NCBI GenBank assembly: GCA_950295325.1
Contig: OX485805.1
Coordinates: 45,472,758-45,532,757 of the forward strand
Reading direction: 5' to 3'
DNA: 60,000 nt
DNA from: Polytrichum commune
Taxonomy: Eukaryota; Streptophyta; Polytrichopsida; Polytrichales; Polytrichaceae
Part shown: positions 21,069 through 30,692 of the stretch, piece after piece
Position numbering within the stretch: the first letter of the stretch is position 1
How the letters are laid out: each line of letters opens with the position of its first letter
Notes under the pieces: generated by a model
The model's database searches: none
What the model saw: the letters and a program-made list of their open reading frames with translations, nothing else
What the model was told of the DNA's origin: nothing
Translations under genes and position numbers: made by a program

Positions 21069-23329
21069 CTCATACCCGGGCGCTGTGACAAATCCGGACT
21101 ATCTTGTGTACTAATCAGTTGGTGGAGTCAATTGATTAAAGGTTATACCAAACTGTGCATTGAGTGATGAGGAGATAAGCAAATGACCGTGAATCAGATG
21201 GTATGCATTTGTCATAGCCTCTTTCTTACCTCGCGTCCACATGTACTTATTTTTTCACTTCAAGTTTCTCATCCGCATGTATCATTTAAGATTGCCTCAA
21301 CGTTCATTGTATTGAAACATGTCAAGCGCGAGATATTGTAGGTCTGAAGTTTGGGTACATCAATTCATTTTATTTTCGGCGGTTCAAGGTTTGTTGTGTT
21401 CAGGATTTCCCCATCATTATGCCTTCTGCAAATTCACGCTCTCATCCTCCAACTTCCGCCATTGGTAGCATGCAAAAGTACTACCACACTTATGAAGAGG
21501 AACACATCGATAAAAACCTCAGGGTGTGTAACATGGAACATCCCCAGCCCGGAGGCTTCATAGAAATCCGCTTTTCTGTCATCATTGGCTTTATCCATTT
21601 GTATATACACATAATACATCTCTGTGCGAAGCTCATGTCAAGAAATTCAACCATATTGTATTTGTGTGCTTCATAGGTTTCCCTCAGAAGCGCGGATACT
21701 TTTGTAATCATTGCTTGAGCACAGAACGTAACCAAAGTCTCAGATATCCAAGGAAGGTTTGGAAGCTGCATTAGCTCTCAAGCCCGGCAGGGCGAAAGCT
21801 TTAGGCGGCCACTGCGAATGTTTGAGAAACAAGCCTAGAAGCTTATCATCACAGACTTTGGAAAATAGTTATATAGTACACGTACTACAGACGAATTTCT
21901 CGTGGAGAGAAAGGATCAGATATACTGGCTTGGCTCGAAAGAGCTCAAATGTAAAGTCTTGGAATCAGTGTCGATCATCCGGGGAAAGTGTCCTCATATC
22001 CGATATCTCCACATAAAAACCTAATAACCCTGGAAAAGAAAGGGCTCAGAGTCGGCCATGGTATTATGGTTCGATTCATGCCAAGCAGTGTCCTCACTAT
22101 TATTCAGTAGAGGGAGCTATGCATCCTCATTGCCCACATTTGCTAACAGACACAACAGTTTTGACCACAAAAACAAGCGTCGGAAAGGCAGGCCAACTTG
22201 TATCGATCACCACGTGTTGGAGGGAATCCGATTGCCTCAGATTCACCCCTGGCCGTGTCCCGTGCGCGGAGACACTTTGGCGTAAAGGATAATATACACC
22301 ACATAGACTTCACTAAACAAACACAAGTGACGAGGTAGACAAACACACGAGAACATAAACAATCGGATCGACATGGTGGAGACTACTAGAGGGAAGAGGA
22401 GAGAATGAAGCGCACACTGATTGCAGAGTCTGTGTTGGTATTCATATAAAGGCAGACGAGCGCCGAAACCTAACCCTAAATCTGGCCTGGAACACTCGAG
22501 AGGCTAGTCGACCTAAACAATGGATGGATGAATTATTAGCTTGTGTAAGTCATCCATATGCACATAAGTTCATCCTTCCTAAACACGTTCGTTGAAGCAG
22601 ATTAGCTTTTGGCATTTCCAAGAATAGAGTATACCAACCTGTTCCAATTAACTTAAACAATTTCGTATATGTGGTACATGTGTGATATTAGGGTGATTTT
22701 TCACATGTCTTGAATTGATATCACATTGGAGTTATCCGTAAAGTAAGCTGGTGTTTTGACAGATTTTGAGTGCACTATTCACACAAACCCATGGAAACGC
22801 AAAGTAAGGCTCTTGAATTCCGGGGCATAATACACAAGGCCAGGGTTTAGGGTCAGAGTTGGTCTGCTTGTTTTTGGATGAGAGAATCTGCCTATTCGTG
22901 GTTGAGGCTGTCATGCGTGCTTGCTGATTTTGGGCGTGCTTCACTACTTACTTAGTCTTGTCTGCACCCCTAACAGAATTAGCGAAACAGGGCGACAGAA
23001 TTAGCACCCTCTGACAAAGTGACGCTAAATTCCCGGGGCGCGCTCGCAACACAAGAGCAAATTTTTTTTTTCACCATTTCCGGTCCCTCAAAAGATTTGT
23101 GCCTGTGTTTTTTTATAGCTACAAACACCTGCTCCACTTTTAGGGCTTGTCACACAATTTTCTCAAATCCAGGCCCAAAACCCTCTCTTCAGCTCACTTT
23201 ACGGATAACTCTAATGTTTAACAAAGAAATCATAATTTCTTTTCAAGTTTTGAAATCACTGTAAATATTCAAAGGCAAGATCTCTCCCAACCCATATTCA
23301 CAGTAAAGATCGACCTATTTCCAATACAA
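21069..23329. other. Intergenic region without a supported gene
   Basis: Bases about 21750-22500 are GC-richer, with several short frames on both strands that I cannot assign. A TATA-like CATATAAAGG lies near 22443, followed by CCGAAACCTAACCCTAAATC, which could be a promoter of an unidentified plus-strand transcript or a relic. The rest is AT-rich. Confidence 0.35.
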
Positions 23330-24304
23330 TCAAGACTCTATAAGTGTTACCCCTATAAGCGTTATAATTTCATATATGTTAAGAAAATTTTACTCCCCTA
23401 CTAGAATACAATTGGTAAGACTAGTGAGTCTTAGGTGTTAAAGTGTTATAACATGCTCTACCCCCTTCTTTATTAATTGCACCTCTATAAGTGTTAATTT
23501 TGAGAAAATCAAGGTAATAATATATGAGAGCATACATTTTAAACATGTAATCACATCTATCCCATATTCTTTGCAAACAATTCAAAATTGTTGGAGGCAC
23601 ACATGTGTTCTTTTGATCTTTATTGAGAGGGAGATAGAGAAAGCTAGGCGCTTGATAGAGGTTGATGAAGTTGCTACTCTACTTCATCAACTGACGTTGT
23701 TGTCATCTGATAGTGAGGTGGGTGACATGATGAATGCTCATGGATACCTCAATTACGAGATGGAGTTTGATTTAAACAACCCCTATGAACCTACCGATGA
23801 GGAGTTTTTGGATATGTATTCCTCACAACATCAAGAAATTGATGTTGATGAGGTTATGGTTGATGTGGTAGAAGAAGTTGTAGGATTTAGTGTTGTTGAG
23901 TGTTCTCTAGAGACTTTGATGAAATACTTTGAACAAAGACCAAACGATGCCCTATCACACATTAGGTGCATTCAAGGACTCTAGAAGGAAGTTTTCATCT
24001 CATCATTTGGAGCTTCTTGTCATACTACTATAGACTCTTTCTTTCGGTTAGTTTAGTTGAAAGAATCTCGTCAATTTACTATTATATAGATTATTTTTTT
24101 CAATTAGTTAAGTTGAATAATGTATTATCATATGTACTTTCATATTTTTTATAAAACGTTATGTTATTCATTTTCTTAATTTTGAAGTGTTATTTCTATA
24201 AATATTATTAATCATCGGTATGAATTCTATAAGTCTTATTTGTTGTAATTCTTTATATGTTATTTTTTTGCTACTCCTGACCTGTAACATTTATAGAGTC
24301 TTGA
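23330..24304 (+). mobile_element. pogo/Tigger-like DNA transposon remnant
   Basis: The left end TCAAGACTCTATAAGTGTTAC (23330-23350) returns inverted at 24284-24304 with one mismatch. Inside lie further CTATAAG-YGTTA repeats (TACCCCTATAAGCGTTATAA). CTCTATAA-type ends are known from plant pogo-like Lemi1/Emigrant elements. The interior holds an open frame (23571-23984). The expected TA target duplication is not evident, so the boundaries may be eroded by a base or two. Confidence 0.65.
23571..23984 (+). pseudogene. Probable C-terminal remnant of a pogo-like transposase
   Basis: A 137-residue frame inside the inverted repeats. From about residue 27 it is acidic, with EVDEVATLLHQLTL, EPTDEEFLDMY and EIDVDEVMVDVVEE. 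This composition is usual for the tail that follows the DDE domain in pogo/Tigger/CENP-B-like transposases. No DDE core or DNA-binding domain is present, so the element is internally deleted. The assignment rests mainly on the inverted-repeat type and position. Confidence 0.45.
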
Positions 24305-24555
24305 CTATAACTAGGATATGAAAACTTGAGTACAATTAGTGTCATTTTCAAGAAACCCAAATCCGTGCTCTTTAAACTTGTTTTTTTCTCACTCCAAATG
24401 AGACAACTACATGTGTGATTCTTCATGACTTTATGTTAGAAAATGACAACTTCTCAAAATCAATTTGTGTCATTGCACAACATGGTCAAATGAAGGCCAA
24501 CTCACAACATGGCCACCTCAAATTACTTTGTGCCAAATATCTTTAGAAAGATTTA

Positions 24556-24830
24556 GGGCCAGTTCACACGGGTCCCAAGTCCCAAATCCACTCATGTCTC
24601 AACATGGAGGCAAAGTCCCAACTTTTGAACCTCGAGAAACCATTGTCTTGATTAAAGTTGGATTCTCAATTATTTTATGCAAAACAAACTTGGGGGACTT
24701 GTGTTGAGAGTTGGGTCTAGCTTTTTGCTTGACCAAGTTCTCAACACAAGCCCCAAGCCTCACCTCCCAAAAGTGTTGCATCCATCTCATACTTGGGACT
24801 TAGGACTTGGAACCCTATGTGAACCGGCCC
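24556..24830. mobile_element. Tourist-like (PIF/Harbinger) MITE with TTA target duplication
   Basis: A 275-bp element. The left end GGGCCAGTTCACACGGG and the right end, read inverted as GGGCCGGTTCACATAGGG, form the terminal repeats, continuing into CCAAGTCC-rich arms. TTA lies immediately on both sides (24553-24555 and 24831-24833), the trinucleotide duplication expected for PIF/Harbinger. The interior has no coding capacity. Confidence 0.85.
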
Positions 24831-25108
24831 TTAGCCATCTTCTTACATGTGAGGATCTGACATTACAATAGATCCTCACATGAGGTGAGGTTTGTCTTTG
24901 ACAACCCACCTGCACCAAAGTTCAACTATTTTTTAGGACTTTGGTGGAGAATAATCCAATTTAGGAGAAAAAAACACAAAAAGACACAAAAAGACACAAA
25001 AAATTGAAACATCTTTATACTTAAAGTTGGGATGCATGAATGTGTTCAAAATTTAGCCACTTTGGATTCTAATTTATAAAAAAATTACACAAAGTTTTGT
25101 TGTTGAAA

Positions 25109-25621
25109 GGGTTGCTTCACAATATGGCCTAAAGGTCGAGAGGCCGTTGATTTCCACCCTCGTTTCCACCAATCATATTGCCAGAAACCCAGAATTTAAC
25201 CTCTCAACCCTTCACACTAGAGGCCAAAGTCCAAACGTTGTCCCTCTCCAAAATGCCTACATGACAATACTTTTTGACCAAGACGACGGACTCTCGAAGG
25301 AAGTTTGGGTCGGACAAGAATGGAAACCCAAACTATGAATGACAGGCCGTCGATTTATTTTCATAAAAAATAAAAAACTAAGAAGATCTTGACCGTTAGA
25401 TGGGAGGGGTTGTTTTGGGCAGAGGATAAAATGGGATGCTCCCTTTGGGTTTGGACTTTGGACTTGGCCTTTGCAGACTTCACACTATGCCTGGCCCAAG
25501 ACTCCAATTCCTATATTTGATTGGCTATGTATTTTCAGCCCATTTCTTTGGACTCACAATAAAGTTTGGCCATTCAATCCCTCGGCCTCTCGACTCGGAT
25601 GGCCATAGTGTGAAGCGGCCC
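25109..25621. mobile_element. Second Tourist-like MITE, larger, possibly nested
   Basis: The left end GGGTTGCTTCACAATATGGCC and the inverted right end GGGCCGCTTCACACTATGGCC match over about 45 bases (GTCGAGAGGCCG shared). AAA flanks both ends, an atypical trinucleotide. The ends resemble those of the neighbouring element. Inner sequences around 25215 and 25470 are also partly inverted (TTCACACTA), suggesting one element inside another. It lies about 350 bp upstream of the MED22 start. Confidence 0.7.
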
Positions 25622-25692
25622 AAAGCATTACGCAAAATATTCAATTTTTGCCTGACCTCCCCTTGAAGTAGGGTATTCGGTGCACCTTAAAT

Positions 25693-25700
25693 TAGGGTTT
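25693..25700 (+). promoter_or_regulatory. Telo-box-like motif in MED22 5' region
   Basis: TAGGGTTT lies 267 bp upstream of the ATG, and a second copy at 25931-25938 lies about 30 bp upstream of it. Pairs of telo-boxes are known in promoters and leaders of plant housekeeping genes. A role here is inferred. Confidence 0.35.
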
Positions 25701-25966
25701 GGAGCTCTGCACAAATCCTCAGTGCTCTAGTTGCAGAGTGTCAAGCTTCGCAGGAATTCTCGATGCGGGTCATCAATCCATTCGTCGTGTATTTGAAAGG
25801 AATTATGTCCACGGCAATCATCGTTGCGGTGCACGATCAGCTCAGTGATTAGAGTTCACATCACTGCCGGCCTCCTCTGATGGTTTGCAATTTAGTATTA
25901 TCACCGCGAGCAAGGTAAGAATGCAGTGACTAGGGTTTGGGGTTCAGTGTCGGAAAGGTTGGAGCG

Positions 25967-27696
25967 ATGAACAAGGGAGGGAATGCGGGAGGCCAAGGGG
26001 CGGGAGGAGGAGTTGGAAACTTTGGAGCTGGAGCGGTGGTGCCTGGACCGACGGCATCAGCAGCGGCACAAGCAGCTCAGAGACAACGATCGCTGTTGCA
26101 GAGGGCGGATGCTGACATTGGAAGCCTCCTCGACAATTTTTCTCATCTTCTCAAAGCTGCTCGAGTACGATCGGAACTCTTTACTGAAATTTCTCTCTCT
26201 CGTTTGTTCAATGTGGTGAATTCTCATAGATATCCTCTATGTCCTTCAACGAGCTTTGGACTTGCGAAAATGTAATTGGAATCCAATTCGCACCGCCCTT
26301 TCGAGACTGTATAAAATTCCTCTTAACAAGAAGAGTTGACTCCGATGTTGCCAACGGCGTGAATTATGGTGTTGCTTCATCTTCAAGTTGGTCTAAGTCT
26401 ATATGTAATCCCAAAATGGCAATTAGGCAATCACCCTTTATGTCCTTCAAAGACCTTTGGACTTACGAAATTGGAATTTGAATTCTCTCCAAGAGAGATG
26501 ACTCTGATATTGCAACTACGAAATATGTAATTCTGAAATGGTCATCATCAGAATTAGAGGCCCCCAAAGACTACTGCCCCTTTTCACAGGTGAACACCTT
26601 AACAGGTGCGGGCAATCCGGTCTGCACCTATCTTCCACAAGGGCAAGGTCTTAGGTTCTTAACCATGAAAATTTCTGGTTCACTTGCATATCCCCACTAT
26701 GATTGGGTGGACCTGTGCCGGAAATCAAGTGCAAGAAGGTCACTCGTTCAAGCACTATTCTGGCCTTAGGCGGCTTAACCTCAGGGTGCCTATGGGATCC
26801 AGGTTAAGGCCTTGGCTTTAAGCCACCCTTGGGTGCCATTTATGTAAACCACATAATGTTGTTGGACAGATTGCCATTTCCTAAAACACTCACTGTGTAA
26901 TATGTCTATTTCAGAATCTGACTATGATTTATGTTATTGTTACTTCAGAATCTGGTTATGATGTATGTTTGTGTTATTTCAGAATCTGATTGTGTTTAAT
27001 GTTAGTGTTGAGTGTTGGTAAATATGTCTAATGTTTCTCATTGCAGATAAATGATCCAGTCAGGAACGCTCAAGAAGCCTTTCAGATGGAGGTTCATGCA
27101 GCTCGTGTGGTGAGTGTGCTTTTATTTGATTCTTCAGAATATTCTGCACCTGTGTGTTCTTGAATTTTTAGCTCGCAATTGTTTTCATTGGTGTGCCTTT
27201 CATAGAGTTTATTGCTATTTTCAAATCACAGGATTTTCATCAAATTCCAATCGCTTCTTTTTTGACGAATTTGTTGAGACATTGGTTACATGCTTATTTA
27301 ACTTTGTCAAAATCTGTTTTTTGTCCTTTGTTTCTTTGTCAGGTTCTGAGTGTCCAGTCTGACCTTCCCACTCTGTTAGCCATGTGTTCAGATGAGATTG
27401 AGTCCTTTCGCTTGTGTTTGCAGGTCCAGGCTGCAGATTCTTTGCTGAAGCTTGTGTCTGAGCTGAAACAATCTGCAGTGTTTTCTGACTTTTTGTCGTT
27501 GAATCGGAGCATCAACCAACGCATTCTCAAATTTGGGGAGCAGAGTGAAGAAACAGAGAAGCTTTTGGTGTCTATTGGAGACGAGGTTGCTGATTCTTTG
27601 AAAGACTTGGAGAGTCACTACTATGCATCACCAAATCGGGGTATAGAATGTGAAGTACCACATTTCCAACATTCAAGTAATGGAGATGGAGCATAA
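25967..27696 (+). CDS. MED22: Mediator complex subunit 22 (MED22)
   Basis: Three exons: 25967-26164, 27047-27109 and 27424-27696. All junctions are GT-AG in phase 0 and give 177 residues. Mediator head-module subunit 22 links transcription factors to RNA polymerase II in the nucleus. The product starts MNKGG with a Gly/Ala-rich leader, then has RQRSLLQRADADIGSLLDNF (about residues 39-58). A junction-spanning helix follows (INDPVRNAQEAFQMEVHAARV from exon 2), then VQAADSLLKLVSELKQ opening exon 3, and SLKDLESHYYASPNRG near the end. These are hallmark MED22 segments, known as plant MED22a/b. The tail is some 20 residues longer than the Arabidopsis proteins as I recall them. Intron 1 (882 bp) contains diverged tandem copies near 26230 and 26440. 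The gene converges on TRAPPC10. Confidence 0.92.
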
Positions 27697-28749
27697 ATCA
27701 CCTCTCTCATCCATTACTACCTTCATTTTCTCATTTCAAGACTATCAATGGCTTACTCTTTAGCAGAGGCATCTTAAAGAACATTTCATTACCCATGTGC
27801 ATCCAGTGTGGATCCAAGGAAGTATTATACATCCACTCCACAGCTCAACGGTTCATCAACAGGCAGCAGTTACAGTAAGGCTGTCCAAGCCTACCTTAAT
27901 TCAAGGAAATTAGGAGCGCTGACCTCAAAAAGCTTGGAATTTGGAAATAGATTCCAGAAATGCAACATTGAGCAGTATTGTGACGTTCGTGTTGTCGAAA
28001 AGGGTCCTATTGCATCCTTCTATCCACTGCAAATATTATATACCTGACACGAAATTTGTGGATCACTTCAATATGAACTTTGGGGGGATATTTGAATGTC
28101 AAGAACATAATTGGTGATACTTGGACAGCTGTGCTGCCGTTAGTGCCCCAACTGCTATTTGGATTTAAAAGATTTTGGAAAGGTAATGTTTGGGCAAACC
28201 ATATGGAAACATGAATTATAAGCTCTTTGAACATTGAGTTAATTGCTTACATAGTGGGGATAAATTAGTGTCCTACAAGTGGTTTCTACCCCAGGAAGTA
28301 CTTGTAGAGAGCTTCATAGCATACTTTTTCCGAGTTTCAATGGTGGAGAATCCACATTCTATGCAATTCCAAGTTGTACTATGCAAGGAGGCTGTAAACA
28401 GTGGGCACTCAGAATTCGAACAGTGACCTTCACTTGGTGTTGGAGTGCACTCAAACCAAAATTCAATGTTTCAGAATGTTGTTTGCAGTCACTGGCTCGA
28501 GGAATTCTCAAACTGTTGCTTTAAGCACTGAGTGTAGCTGCTATTTTTATATTGACAGACTTTAAGATAATTCTTGTTAGCAATCAAAAGGGGATTTCAA
28601 TGCAGCAAGGTATGCCTTATTTGGATTCCAATTTTGAAGGGTAAGAGGCAACCTATTCAAAGGCAGCCTAATTGCATGTTTCAGTGTATGTATAATTAAC
28701 ACAAGGAATACCACTGTGTCCAGGAACACAACTGGGAGCAACAATACTG
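27697..28749. other. 3' flank of MED22
   Basis: Probably contains the 3' untranslated region. No other gene is supported; open frames are short and AT-rich. Confidence 0.4.
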
Positions 28750-29352
28750 CAGACCTTGGACAACTAACCAACTAAATCAACTAGTAGCTAACTAGTTGCC
28801 CTTCGTAACTACAGTTGTTCACGATTTGACCGGTCAAAAAATCCAGTTAACTATAGTTGTTTTGAATTCAAACTACCAAAAAATCTAGTTAACTATAGTT
28901 ATATCTAGTTAAGTAACATTAAGTGCAGCCTGAATTTATGGTAGGATGACAAGGAATGAGGGGCTAAAGGCTAATGGTTTTCAAAATAATTATTATATCT
29001 TGAAGCTTCTCCTCCTCTTGGTCTGAAGCTTCTCCTCCAACGATGAAGATAAGGACAACATTGAGGCAGATGAAGAATATGAGGCTTGATGTTTATATTT
29101 CATAACTACAATTGACTAAAGTTTTTATTGAAGTTTTTTTTAGTTAACTATAGTTAGATACATAGTTATAGTTGTTAAAAAAAATTCTAGTTAACTATAG
29201 TTGTTCTTGAATTTGGTCTTGATTTTTTCTAGTTAACTTTAGTTGTTTTTCAAATGGGTTTGAATTTTTTTTAGTTAACTATAGTTGTTCCCTAAAATGC
29301 CTTGAAAAAAATCTAGTTAACTTTAGTTATTTTGGTAGTTGTCCAAGGTCTG
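28750..29352. mobile_element. hAT-type MITE with 8-bp target duplication and repeated AGTTAACTATAGTT motif
   Basis: A 603-bp element. The perfect 17-bp terminal inverted repeat starts CAGACCTTGGACAACTA (28750-28766) and is mirrored at 29336-29352. CAATACTG is duplicated exactly at 28742-28749 and 29353-29360. An 8-bp duplication and CAG-type ends are the hAT signature. Both flanking halves carry about nine copies or variants of TAGTTAACTATAGTTG, all in one orientation, each with a near-palindromic core. These may be subterminal transposase-binding repeats. There is no ORF. A fragment of a relative lies at 50429-50487. Confidence 0.93.
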
Positions 29353-29389
29353 CAATACTGTGATTGATCGCATGGAACCTCAAATATTA

Positions 29390-29625
29390 ACAATGCTTTG
29401 GTGAACTTTTGAAGGTGACTAAAATAATGCTCTCCAAAGTTTGATAAGGAGTTCATTTTTATATAGCTGTCATTTGACGGAAGTTAAATACCTCCCTTTT
29501 GTTGATCAAAATTGGGGGTTTTGATGCCACTTGAATGCTCCTCAAATATTATAAAATGTCAAAAGTGGGGCAAATCTCCCCACCAAAACATGAGTTTTCG
29601 AGACACTTCAAGAATAACTCTGATG
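29390..29625. repeat. Diverged copy of the MITE in TRAPPC10 intron 1
   Basis: AAATTGGGGGTT, ATGTCAAAAGTGGGG, and CCACCAAAACATGAGTTTTCGAGA with AAGAATAACTCTGA match one arm and the centre of the element at 45237-45622. The other arm is missing or eroded. Confidence 0.5.
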
Positions 29626-29638
29626 AAAGCCAGTACTA

Positions 29639-29889
29639 TTGGCTGGGGATTCGTGGCACTCACTAAAAATCATCCATCCAAGATATCGTGGATGAAGTGG
29701 CTCCAATAAAAAAAAGCCCCCCTATGGGGTTGAGGGCCAATTCATTCGAATGTGACATCACTAGACTAGTTCGGGGCCTTTGACTCTATTTCCGGAATCA
29801 AATTGCCCAAAAATAGCCATTTAGATGATTCCTGTGTTTTTTTCATCCGCACGGATGATTTTTAGTGAGTGCCACGAATCCCCGGCCAA
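29639..29889. mobile_element. MITE with TA target duplication (Tc1/mariner-like)
   Basis: TTGGCYGGGGATTCGTGGCA, followed by CTCACTAAAAATCATCC, is present at the left end and inverted at the right end with one mismatch over about 37 bases. TA flanks both ends (29637-29638 and 29890-29891). It is 251 bp long with no ORF. Confidence 0.75.
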
Positions 29890-30692
29890 TACTGTTGATG
29901 TAAGACTGTACGATAGATTTATACATTCTAGTAAGCATCATACCATATTATTATACACAGATTGTTTGCAGGGGATGTATGCTTTCTTTATCCACAACCC
30001 ATAGACCTATCATCACCTGATTGCCAAAGCATTGACCCTGATGTTTCAATAAAACATTTTCATAGCATGAGGGAGCAAGCAGTTCAATTGATACATGCTT
30101 GCAATAACTATCAACAGTGTACCAGCAAAGTGGAAAGTGGTATCCAAGTTCTTGGATAAATTCAACCTAGATATATTTGATGACTTTGTGACTAATGTGA
30201 GCAAGGGCACATGGTATGATTGACACACTGCACTTTCCTTACCTTCACTACAAGCAAACATAGGTCTGAATGACCAGAATAACATTGATTGATTGGTAAG
30301 CTATCACTTGATTGAAATGAACTTCAGTACTTGAGTTGTTTCCAAGTGAAAATCAGTTATTGGATATTAGTTTGTTGCAATTTCTCCAATATAACAAAAC
30401 CCTACCCACAAAAAGTTACAAATCTCCTTATGACCATGAAGCTTGGAGCTAAATGAGATTAGTAAATGAAGCTCGCAAGGGCTTTAGTGGCATAACCCTG
30501 CACATGGCATCAAGTTGAATGACTTGATTATATAATTTGATGATTATAACAAAGCTAACAAACACAATATGTAATTGGAGGGCCAACGTGTTTCATTTCC
30601 AATAAGAAATGTATATGGAATGTATGTGGTTCAAGGCATAGAGAGCACAACACCAATGCAAGTGTGTCGTTTCACGACAACAATTTGTTGAA
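29890..30692. other. Intergenic region between convergent MED22 and TRAPPC10
   Basis: AT-rich. Expected to hold the TRAPPC10 3' untranslated region on the minus strand. A 65-residue plus-strand frame (29962-30159) is not supported by any family. Confidence 0.4.

Noticed and set aside
21419-22285. Cluster of frames at 21.4-22.3 kb as a possible gene
   Set aside because: Frames lie on both strands without shared phase, domains or convincing splice sites.
26590-26840. SINE-like block in MED22 intron 1
   Set aside because: A B-box-like GTTCAAGC is present, but no convincing A box, tail or target duplication; too weak to call.
27193-27423. Continuous 167-residue frame extending MED22 exon 3 upstream
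   Set aside because: The first 77 codons are T-rich intron sequence. The TTTGCAG acceptor before 27424 and the match from VQAADSLLK define the true exon start.
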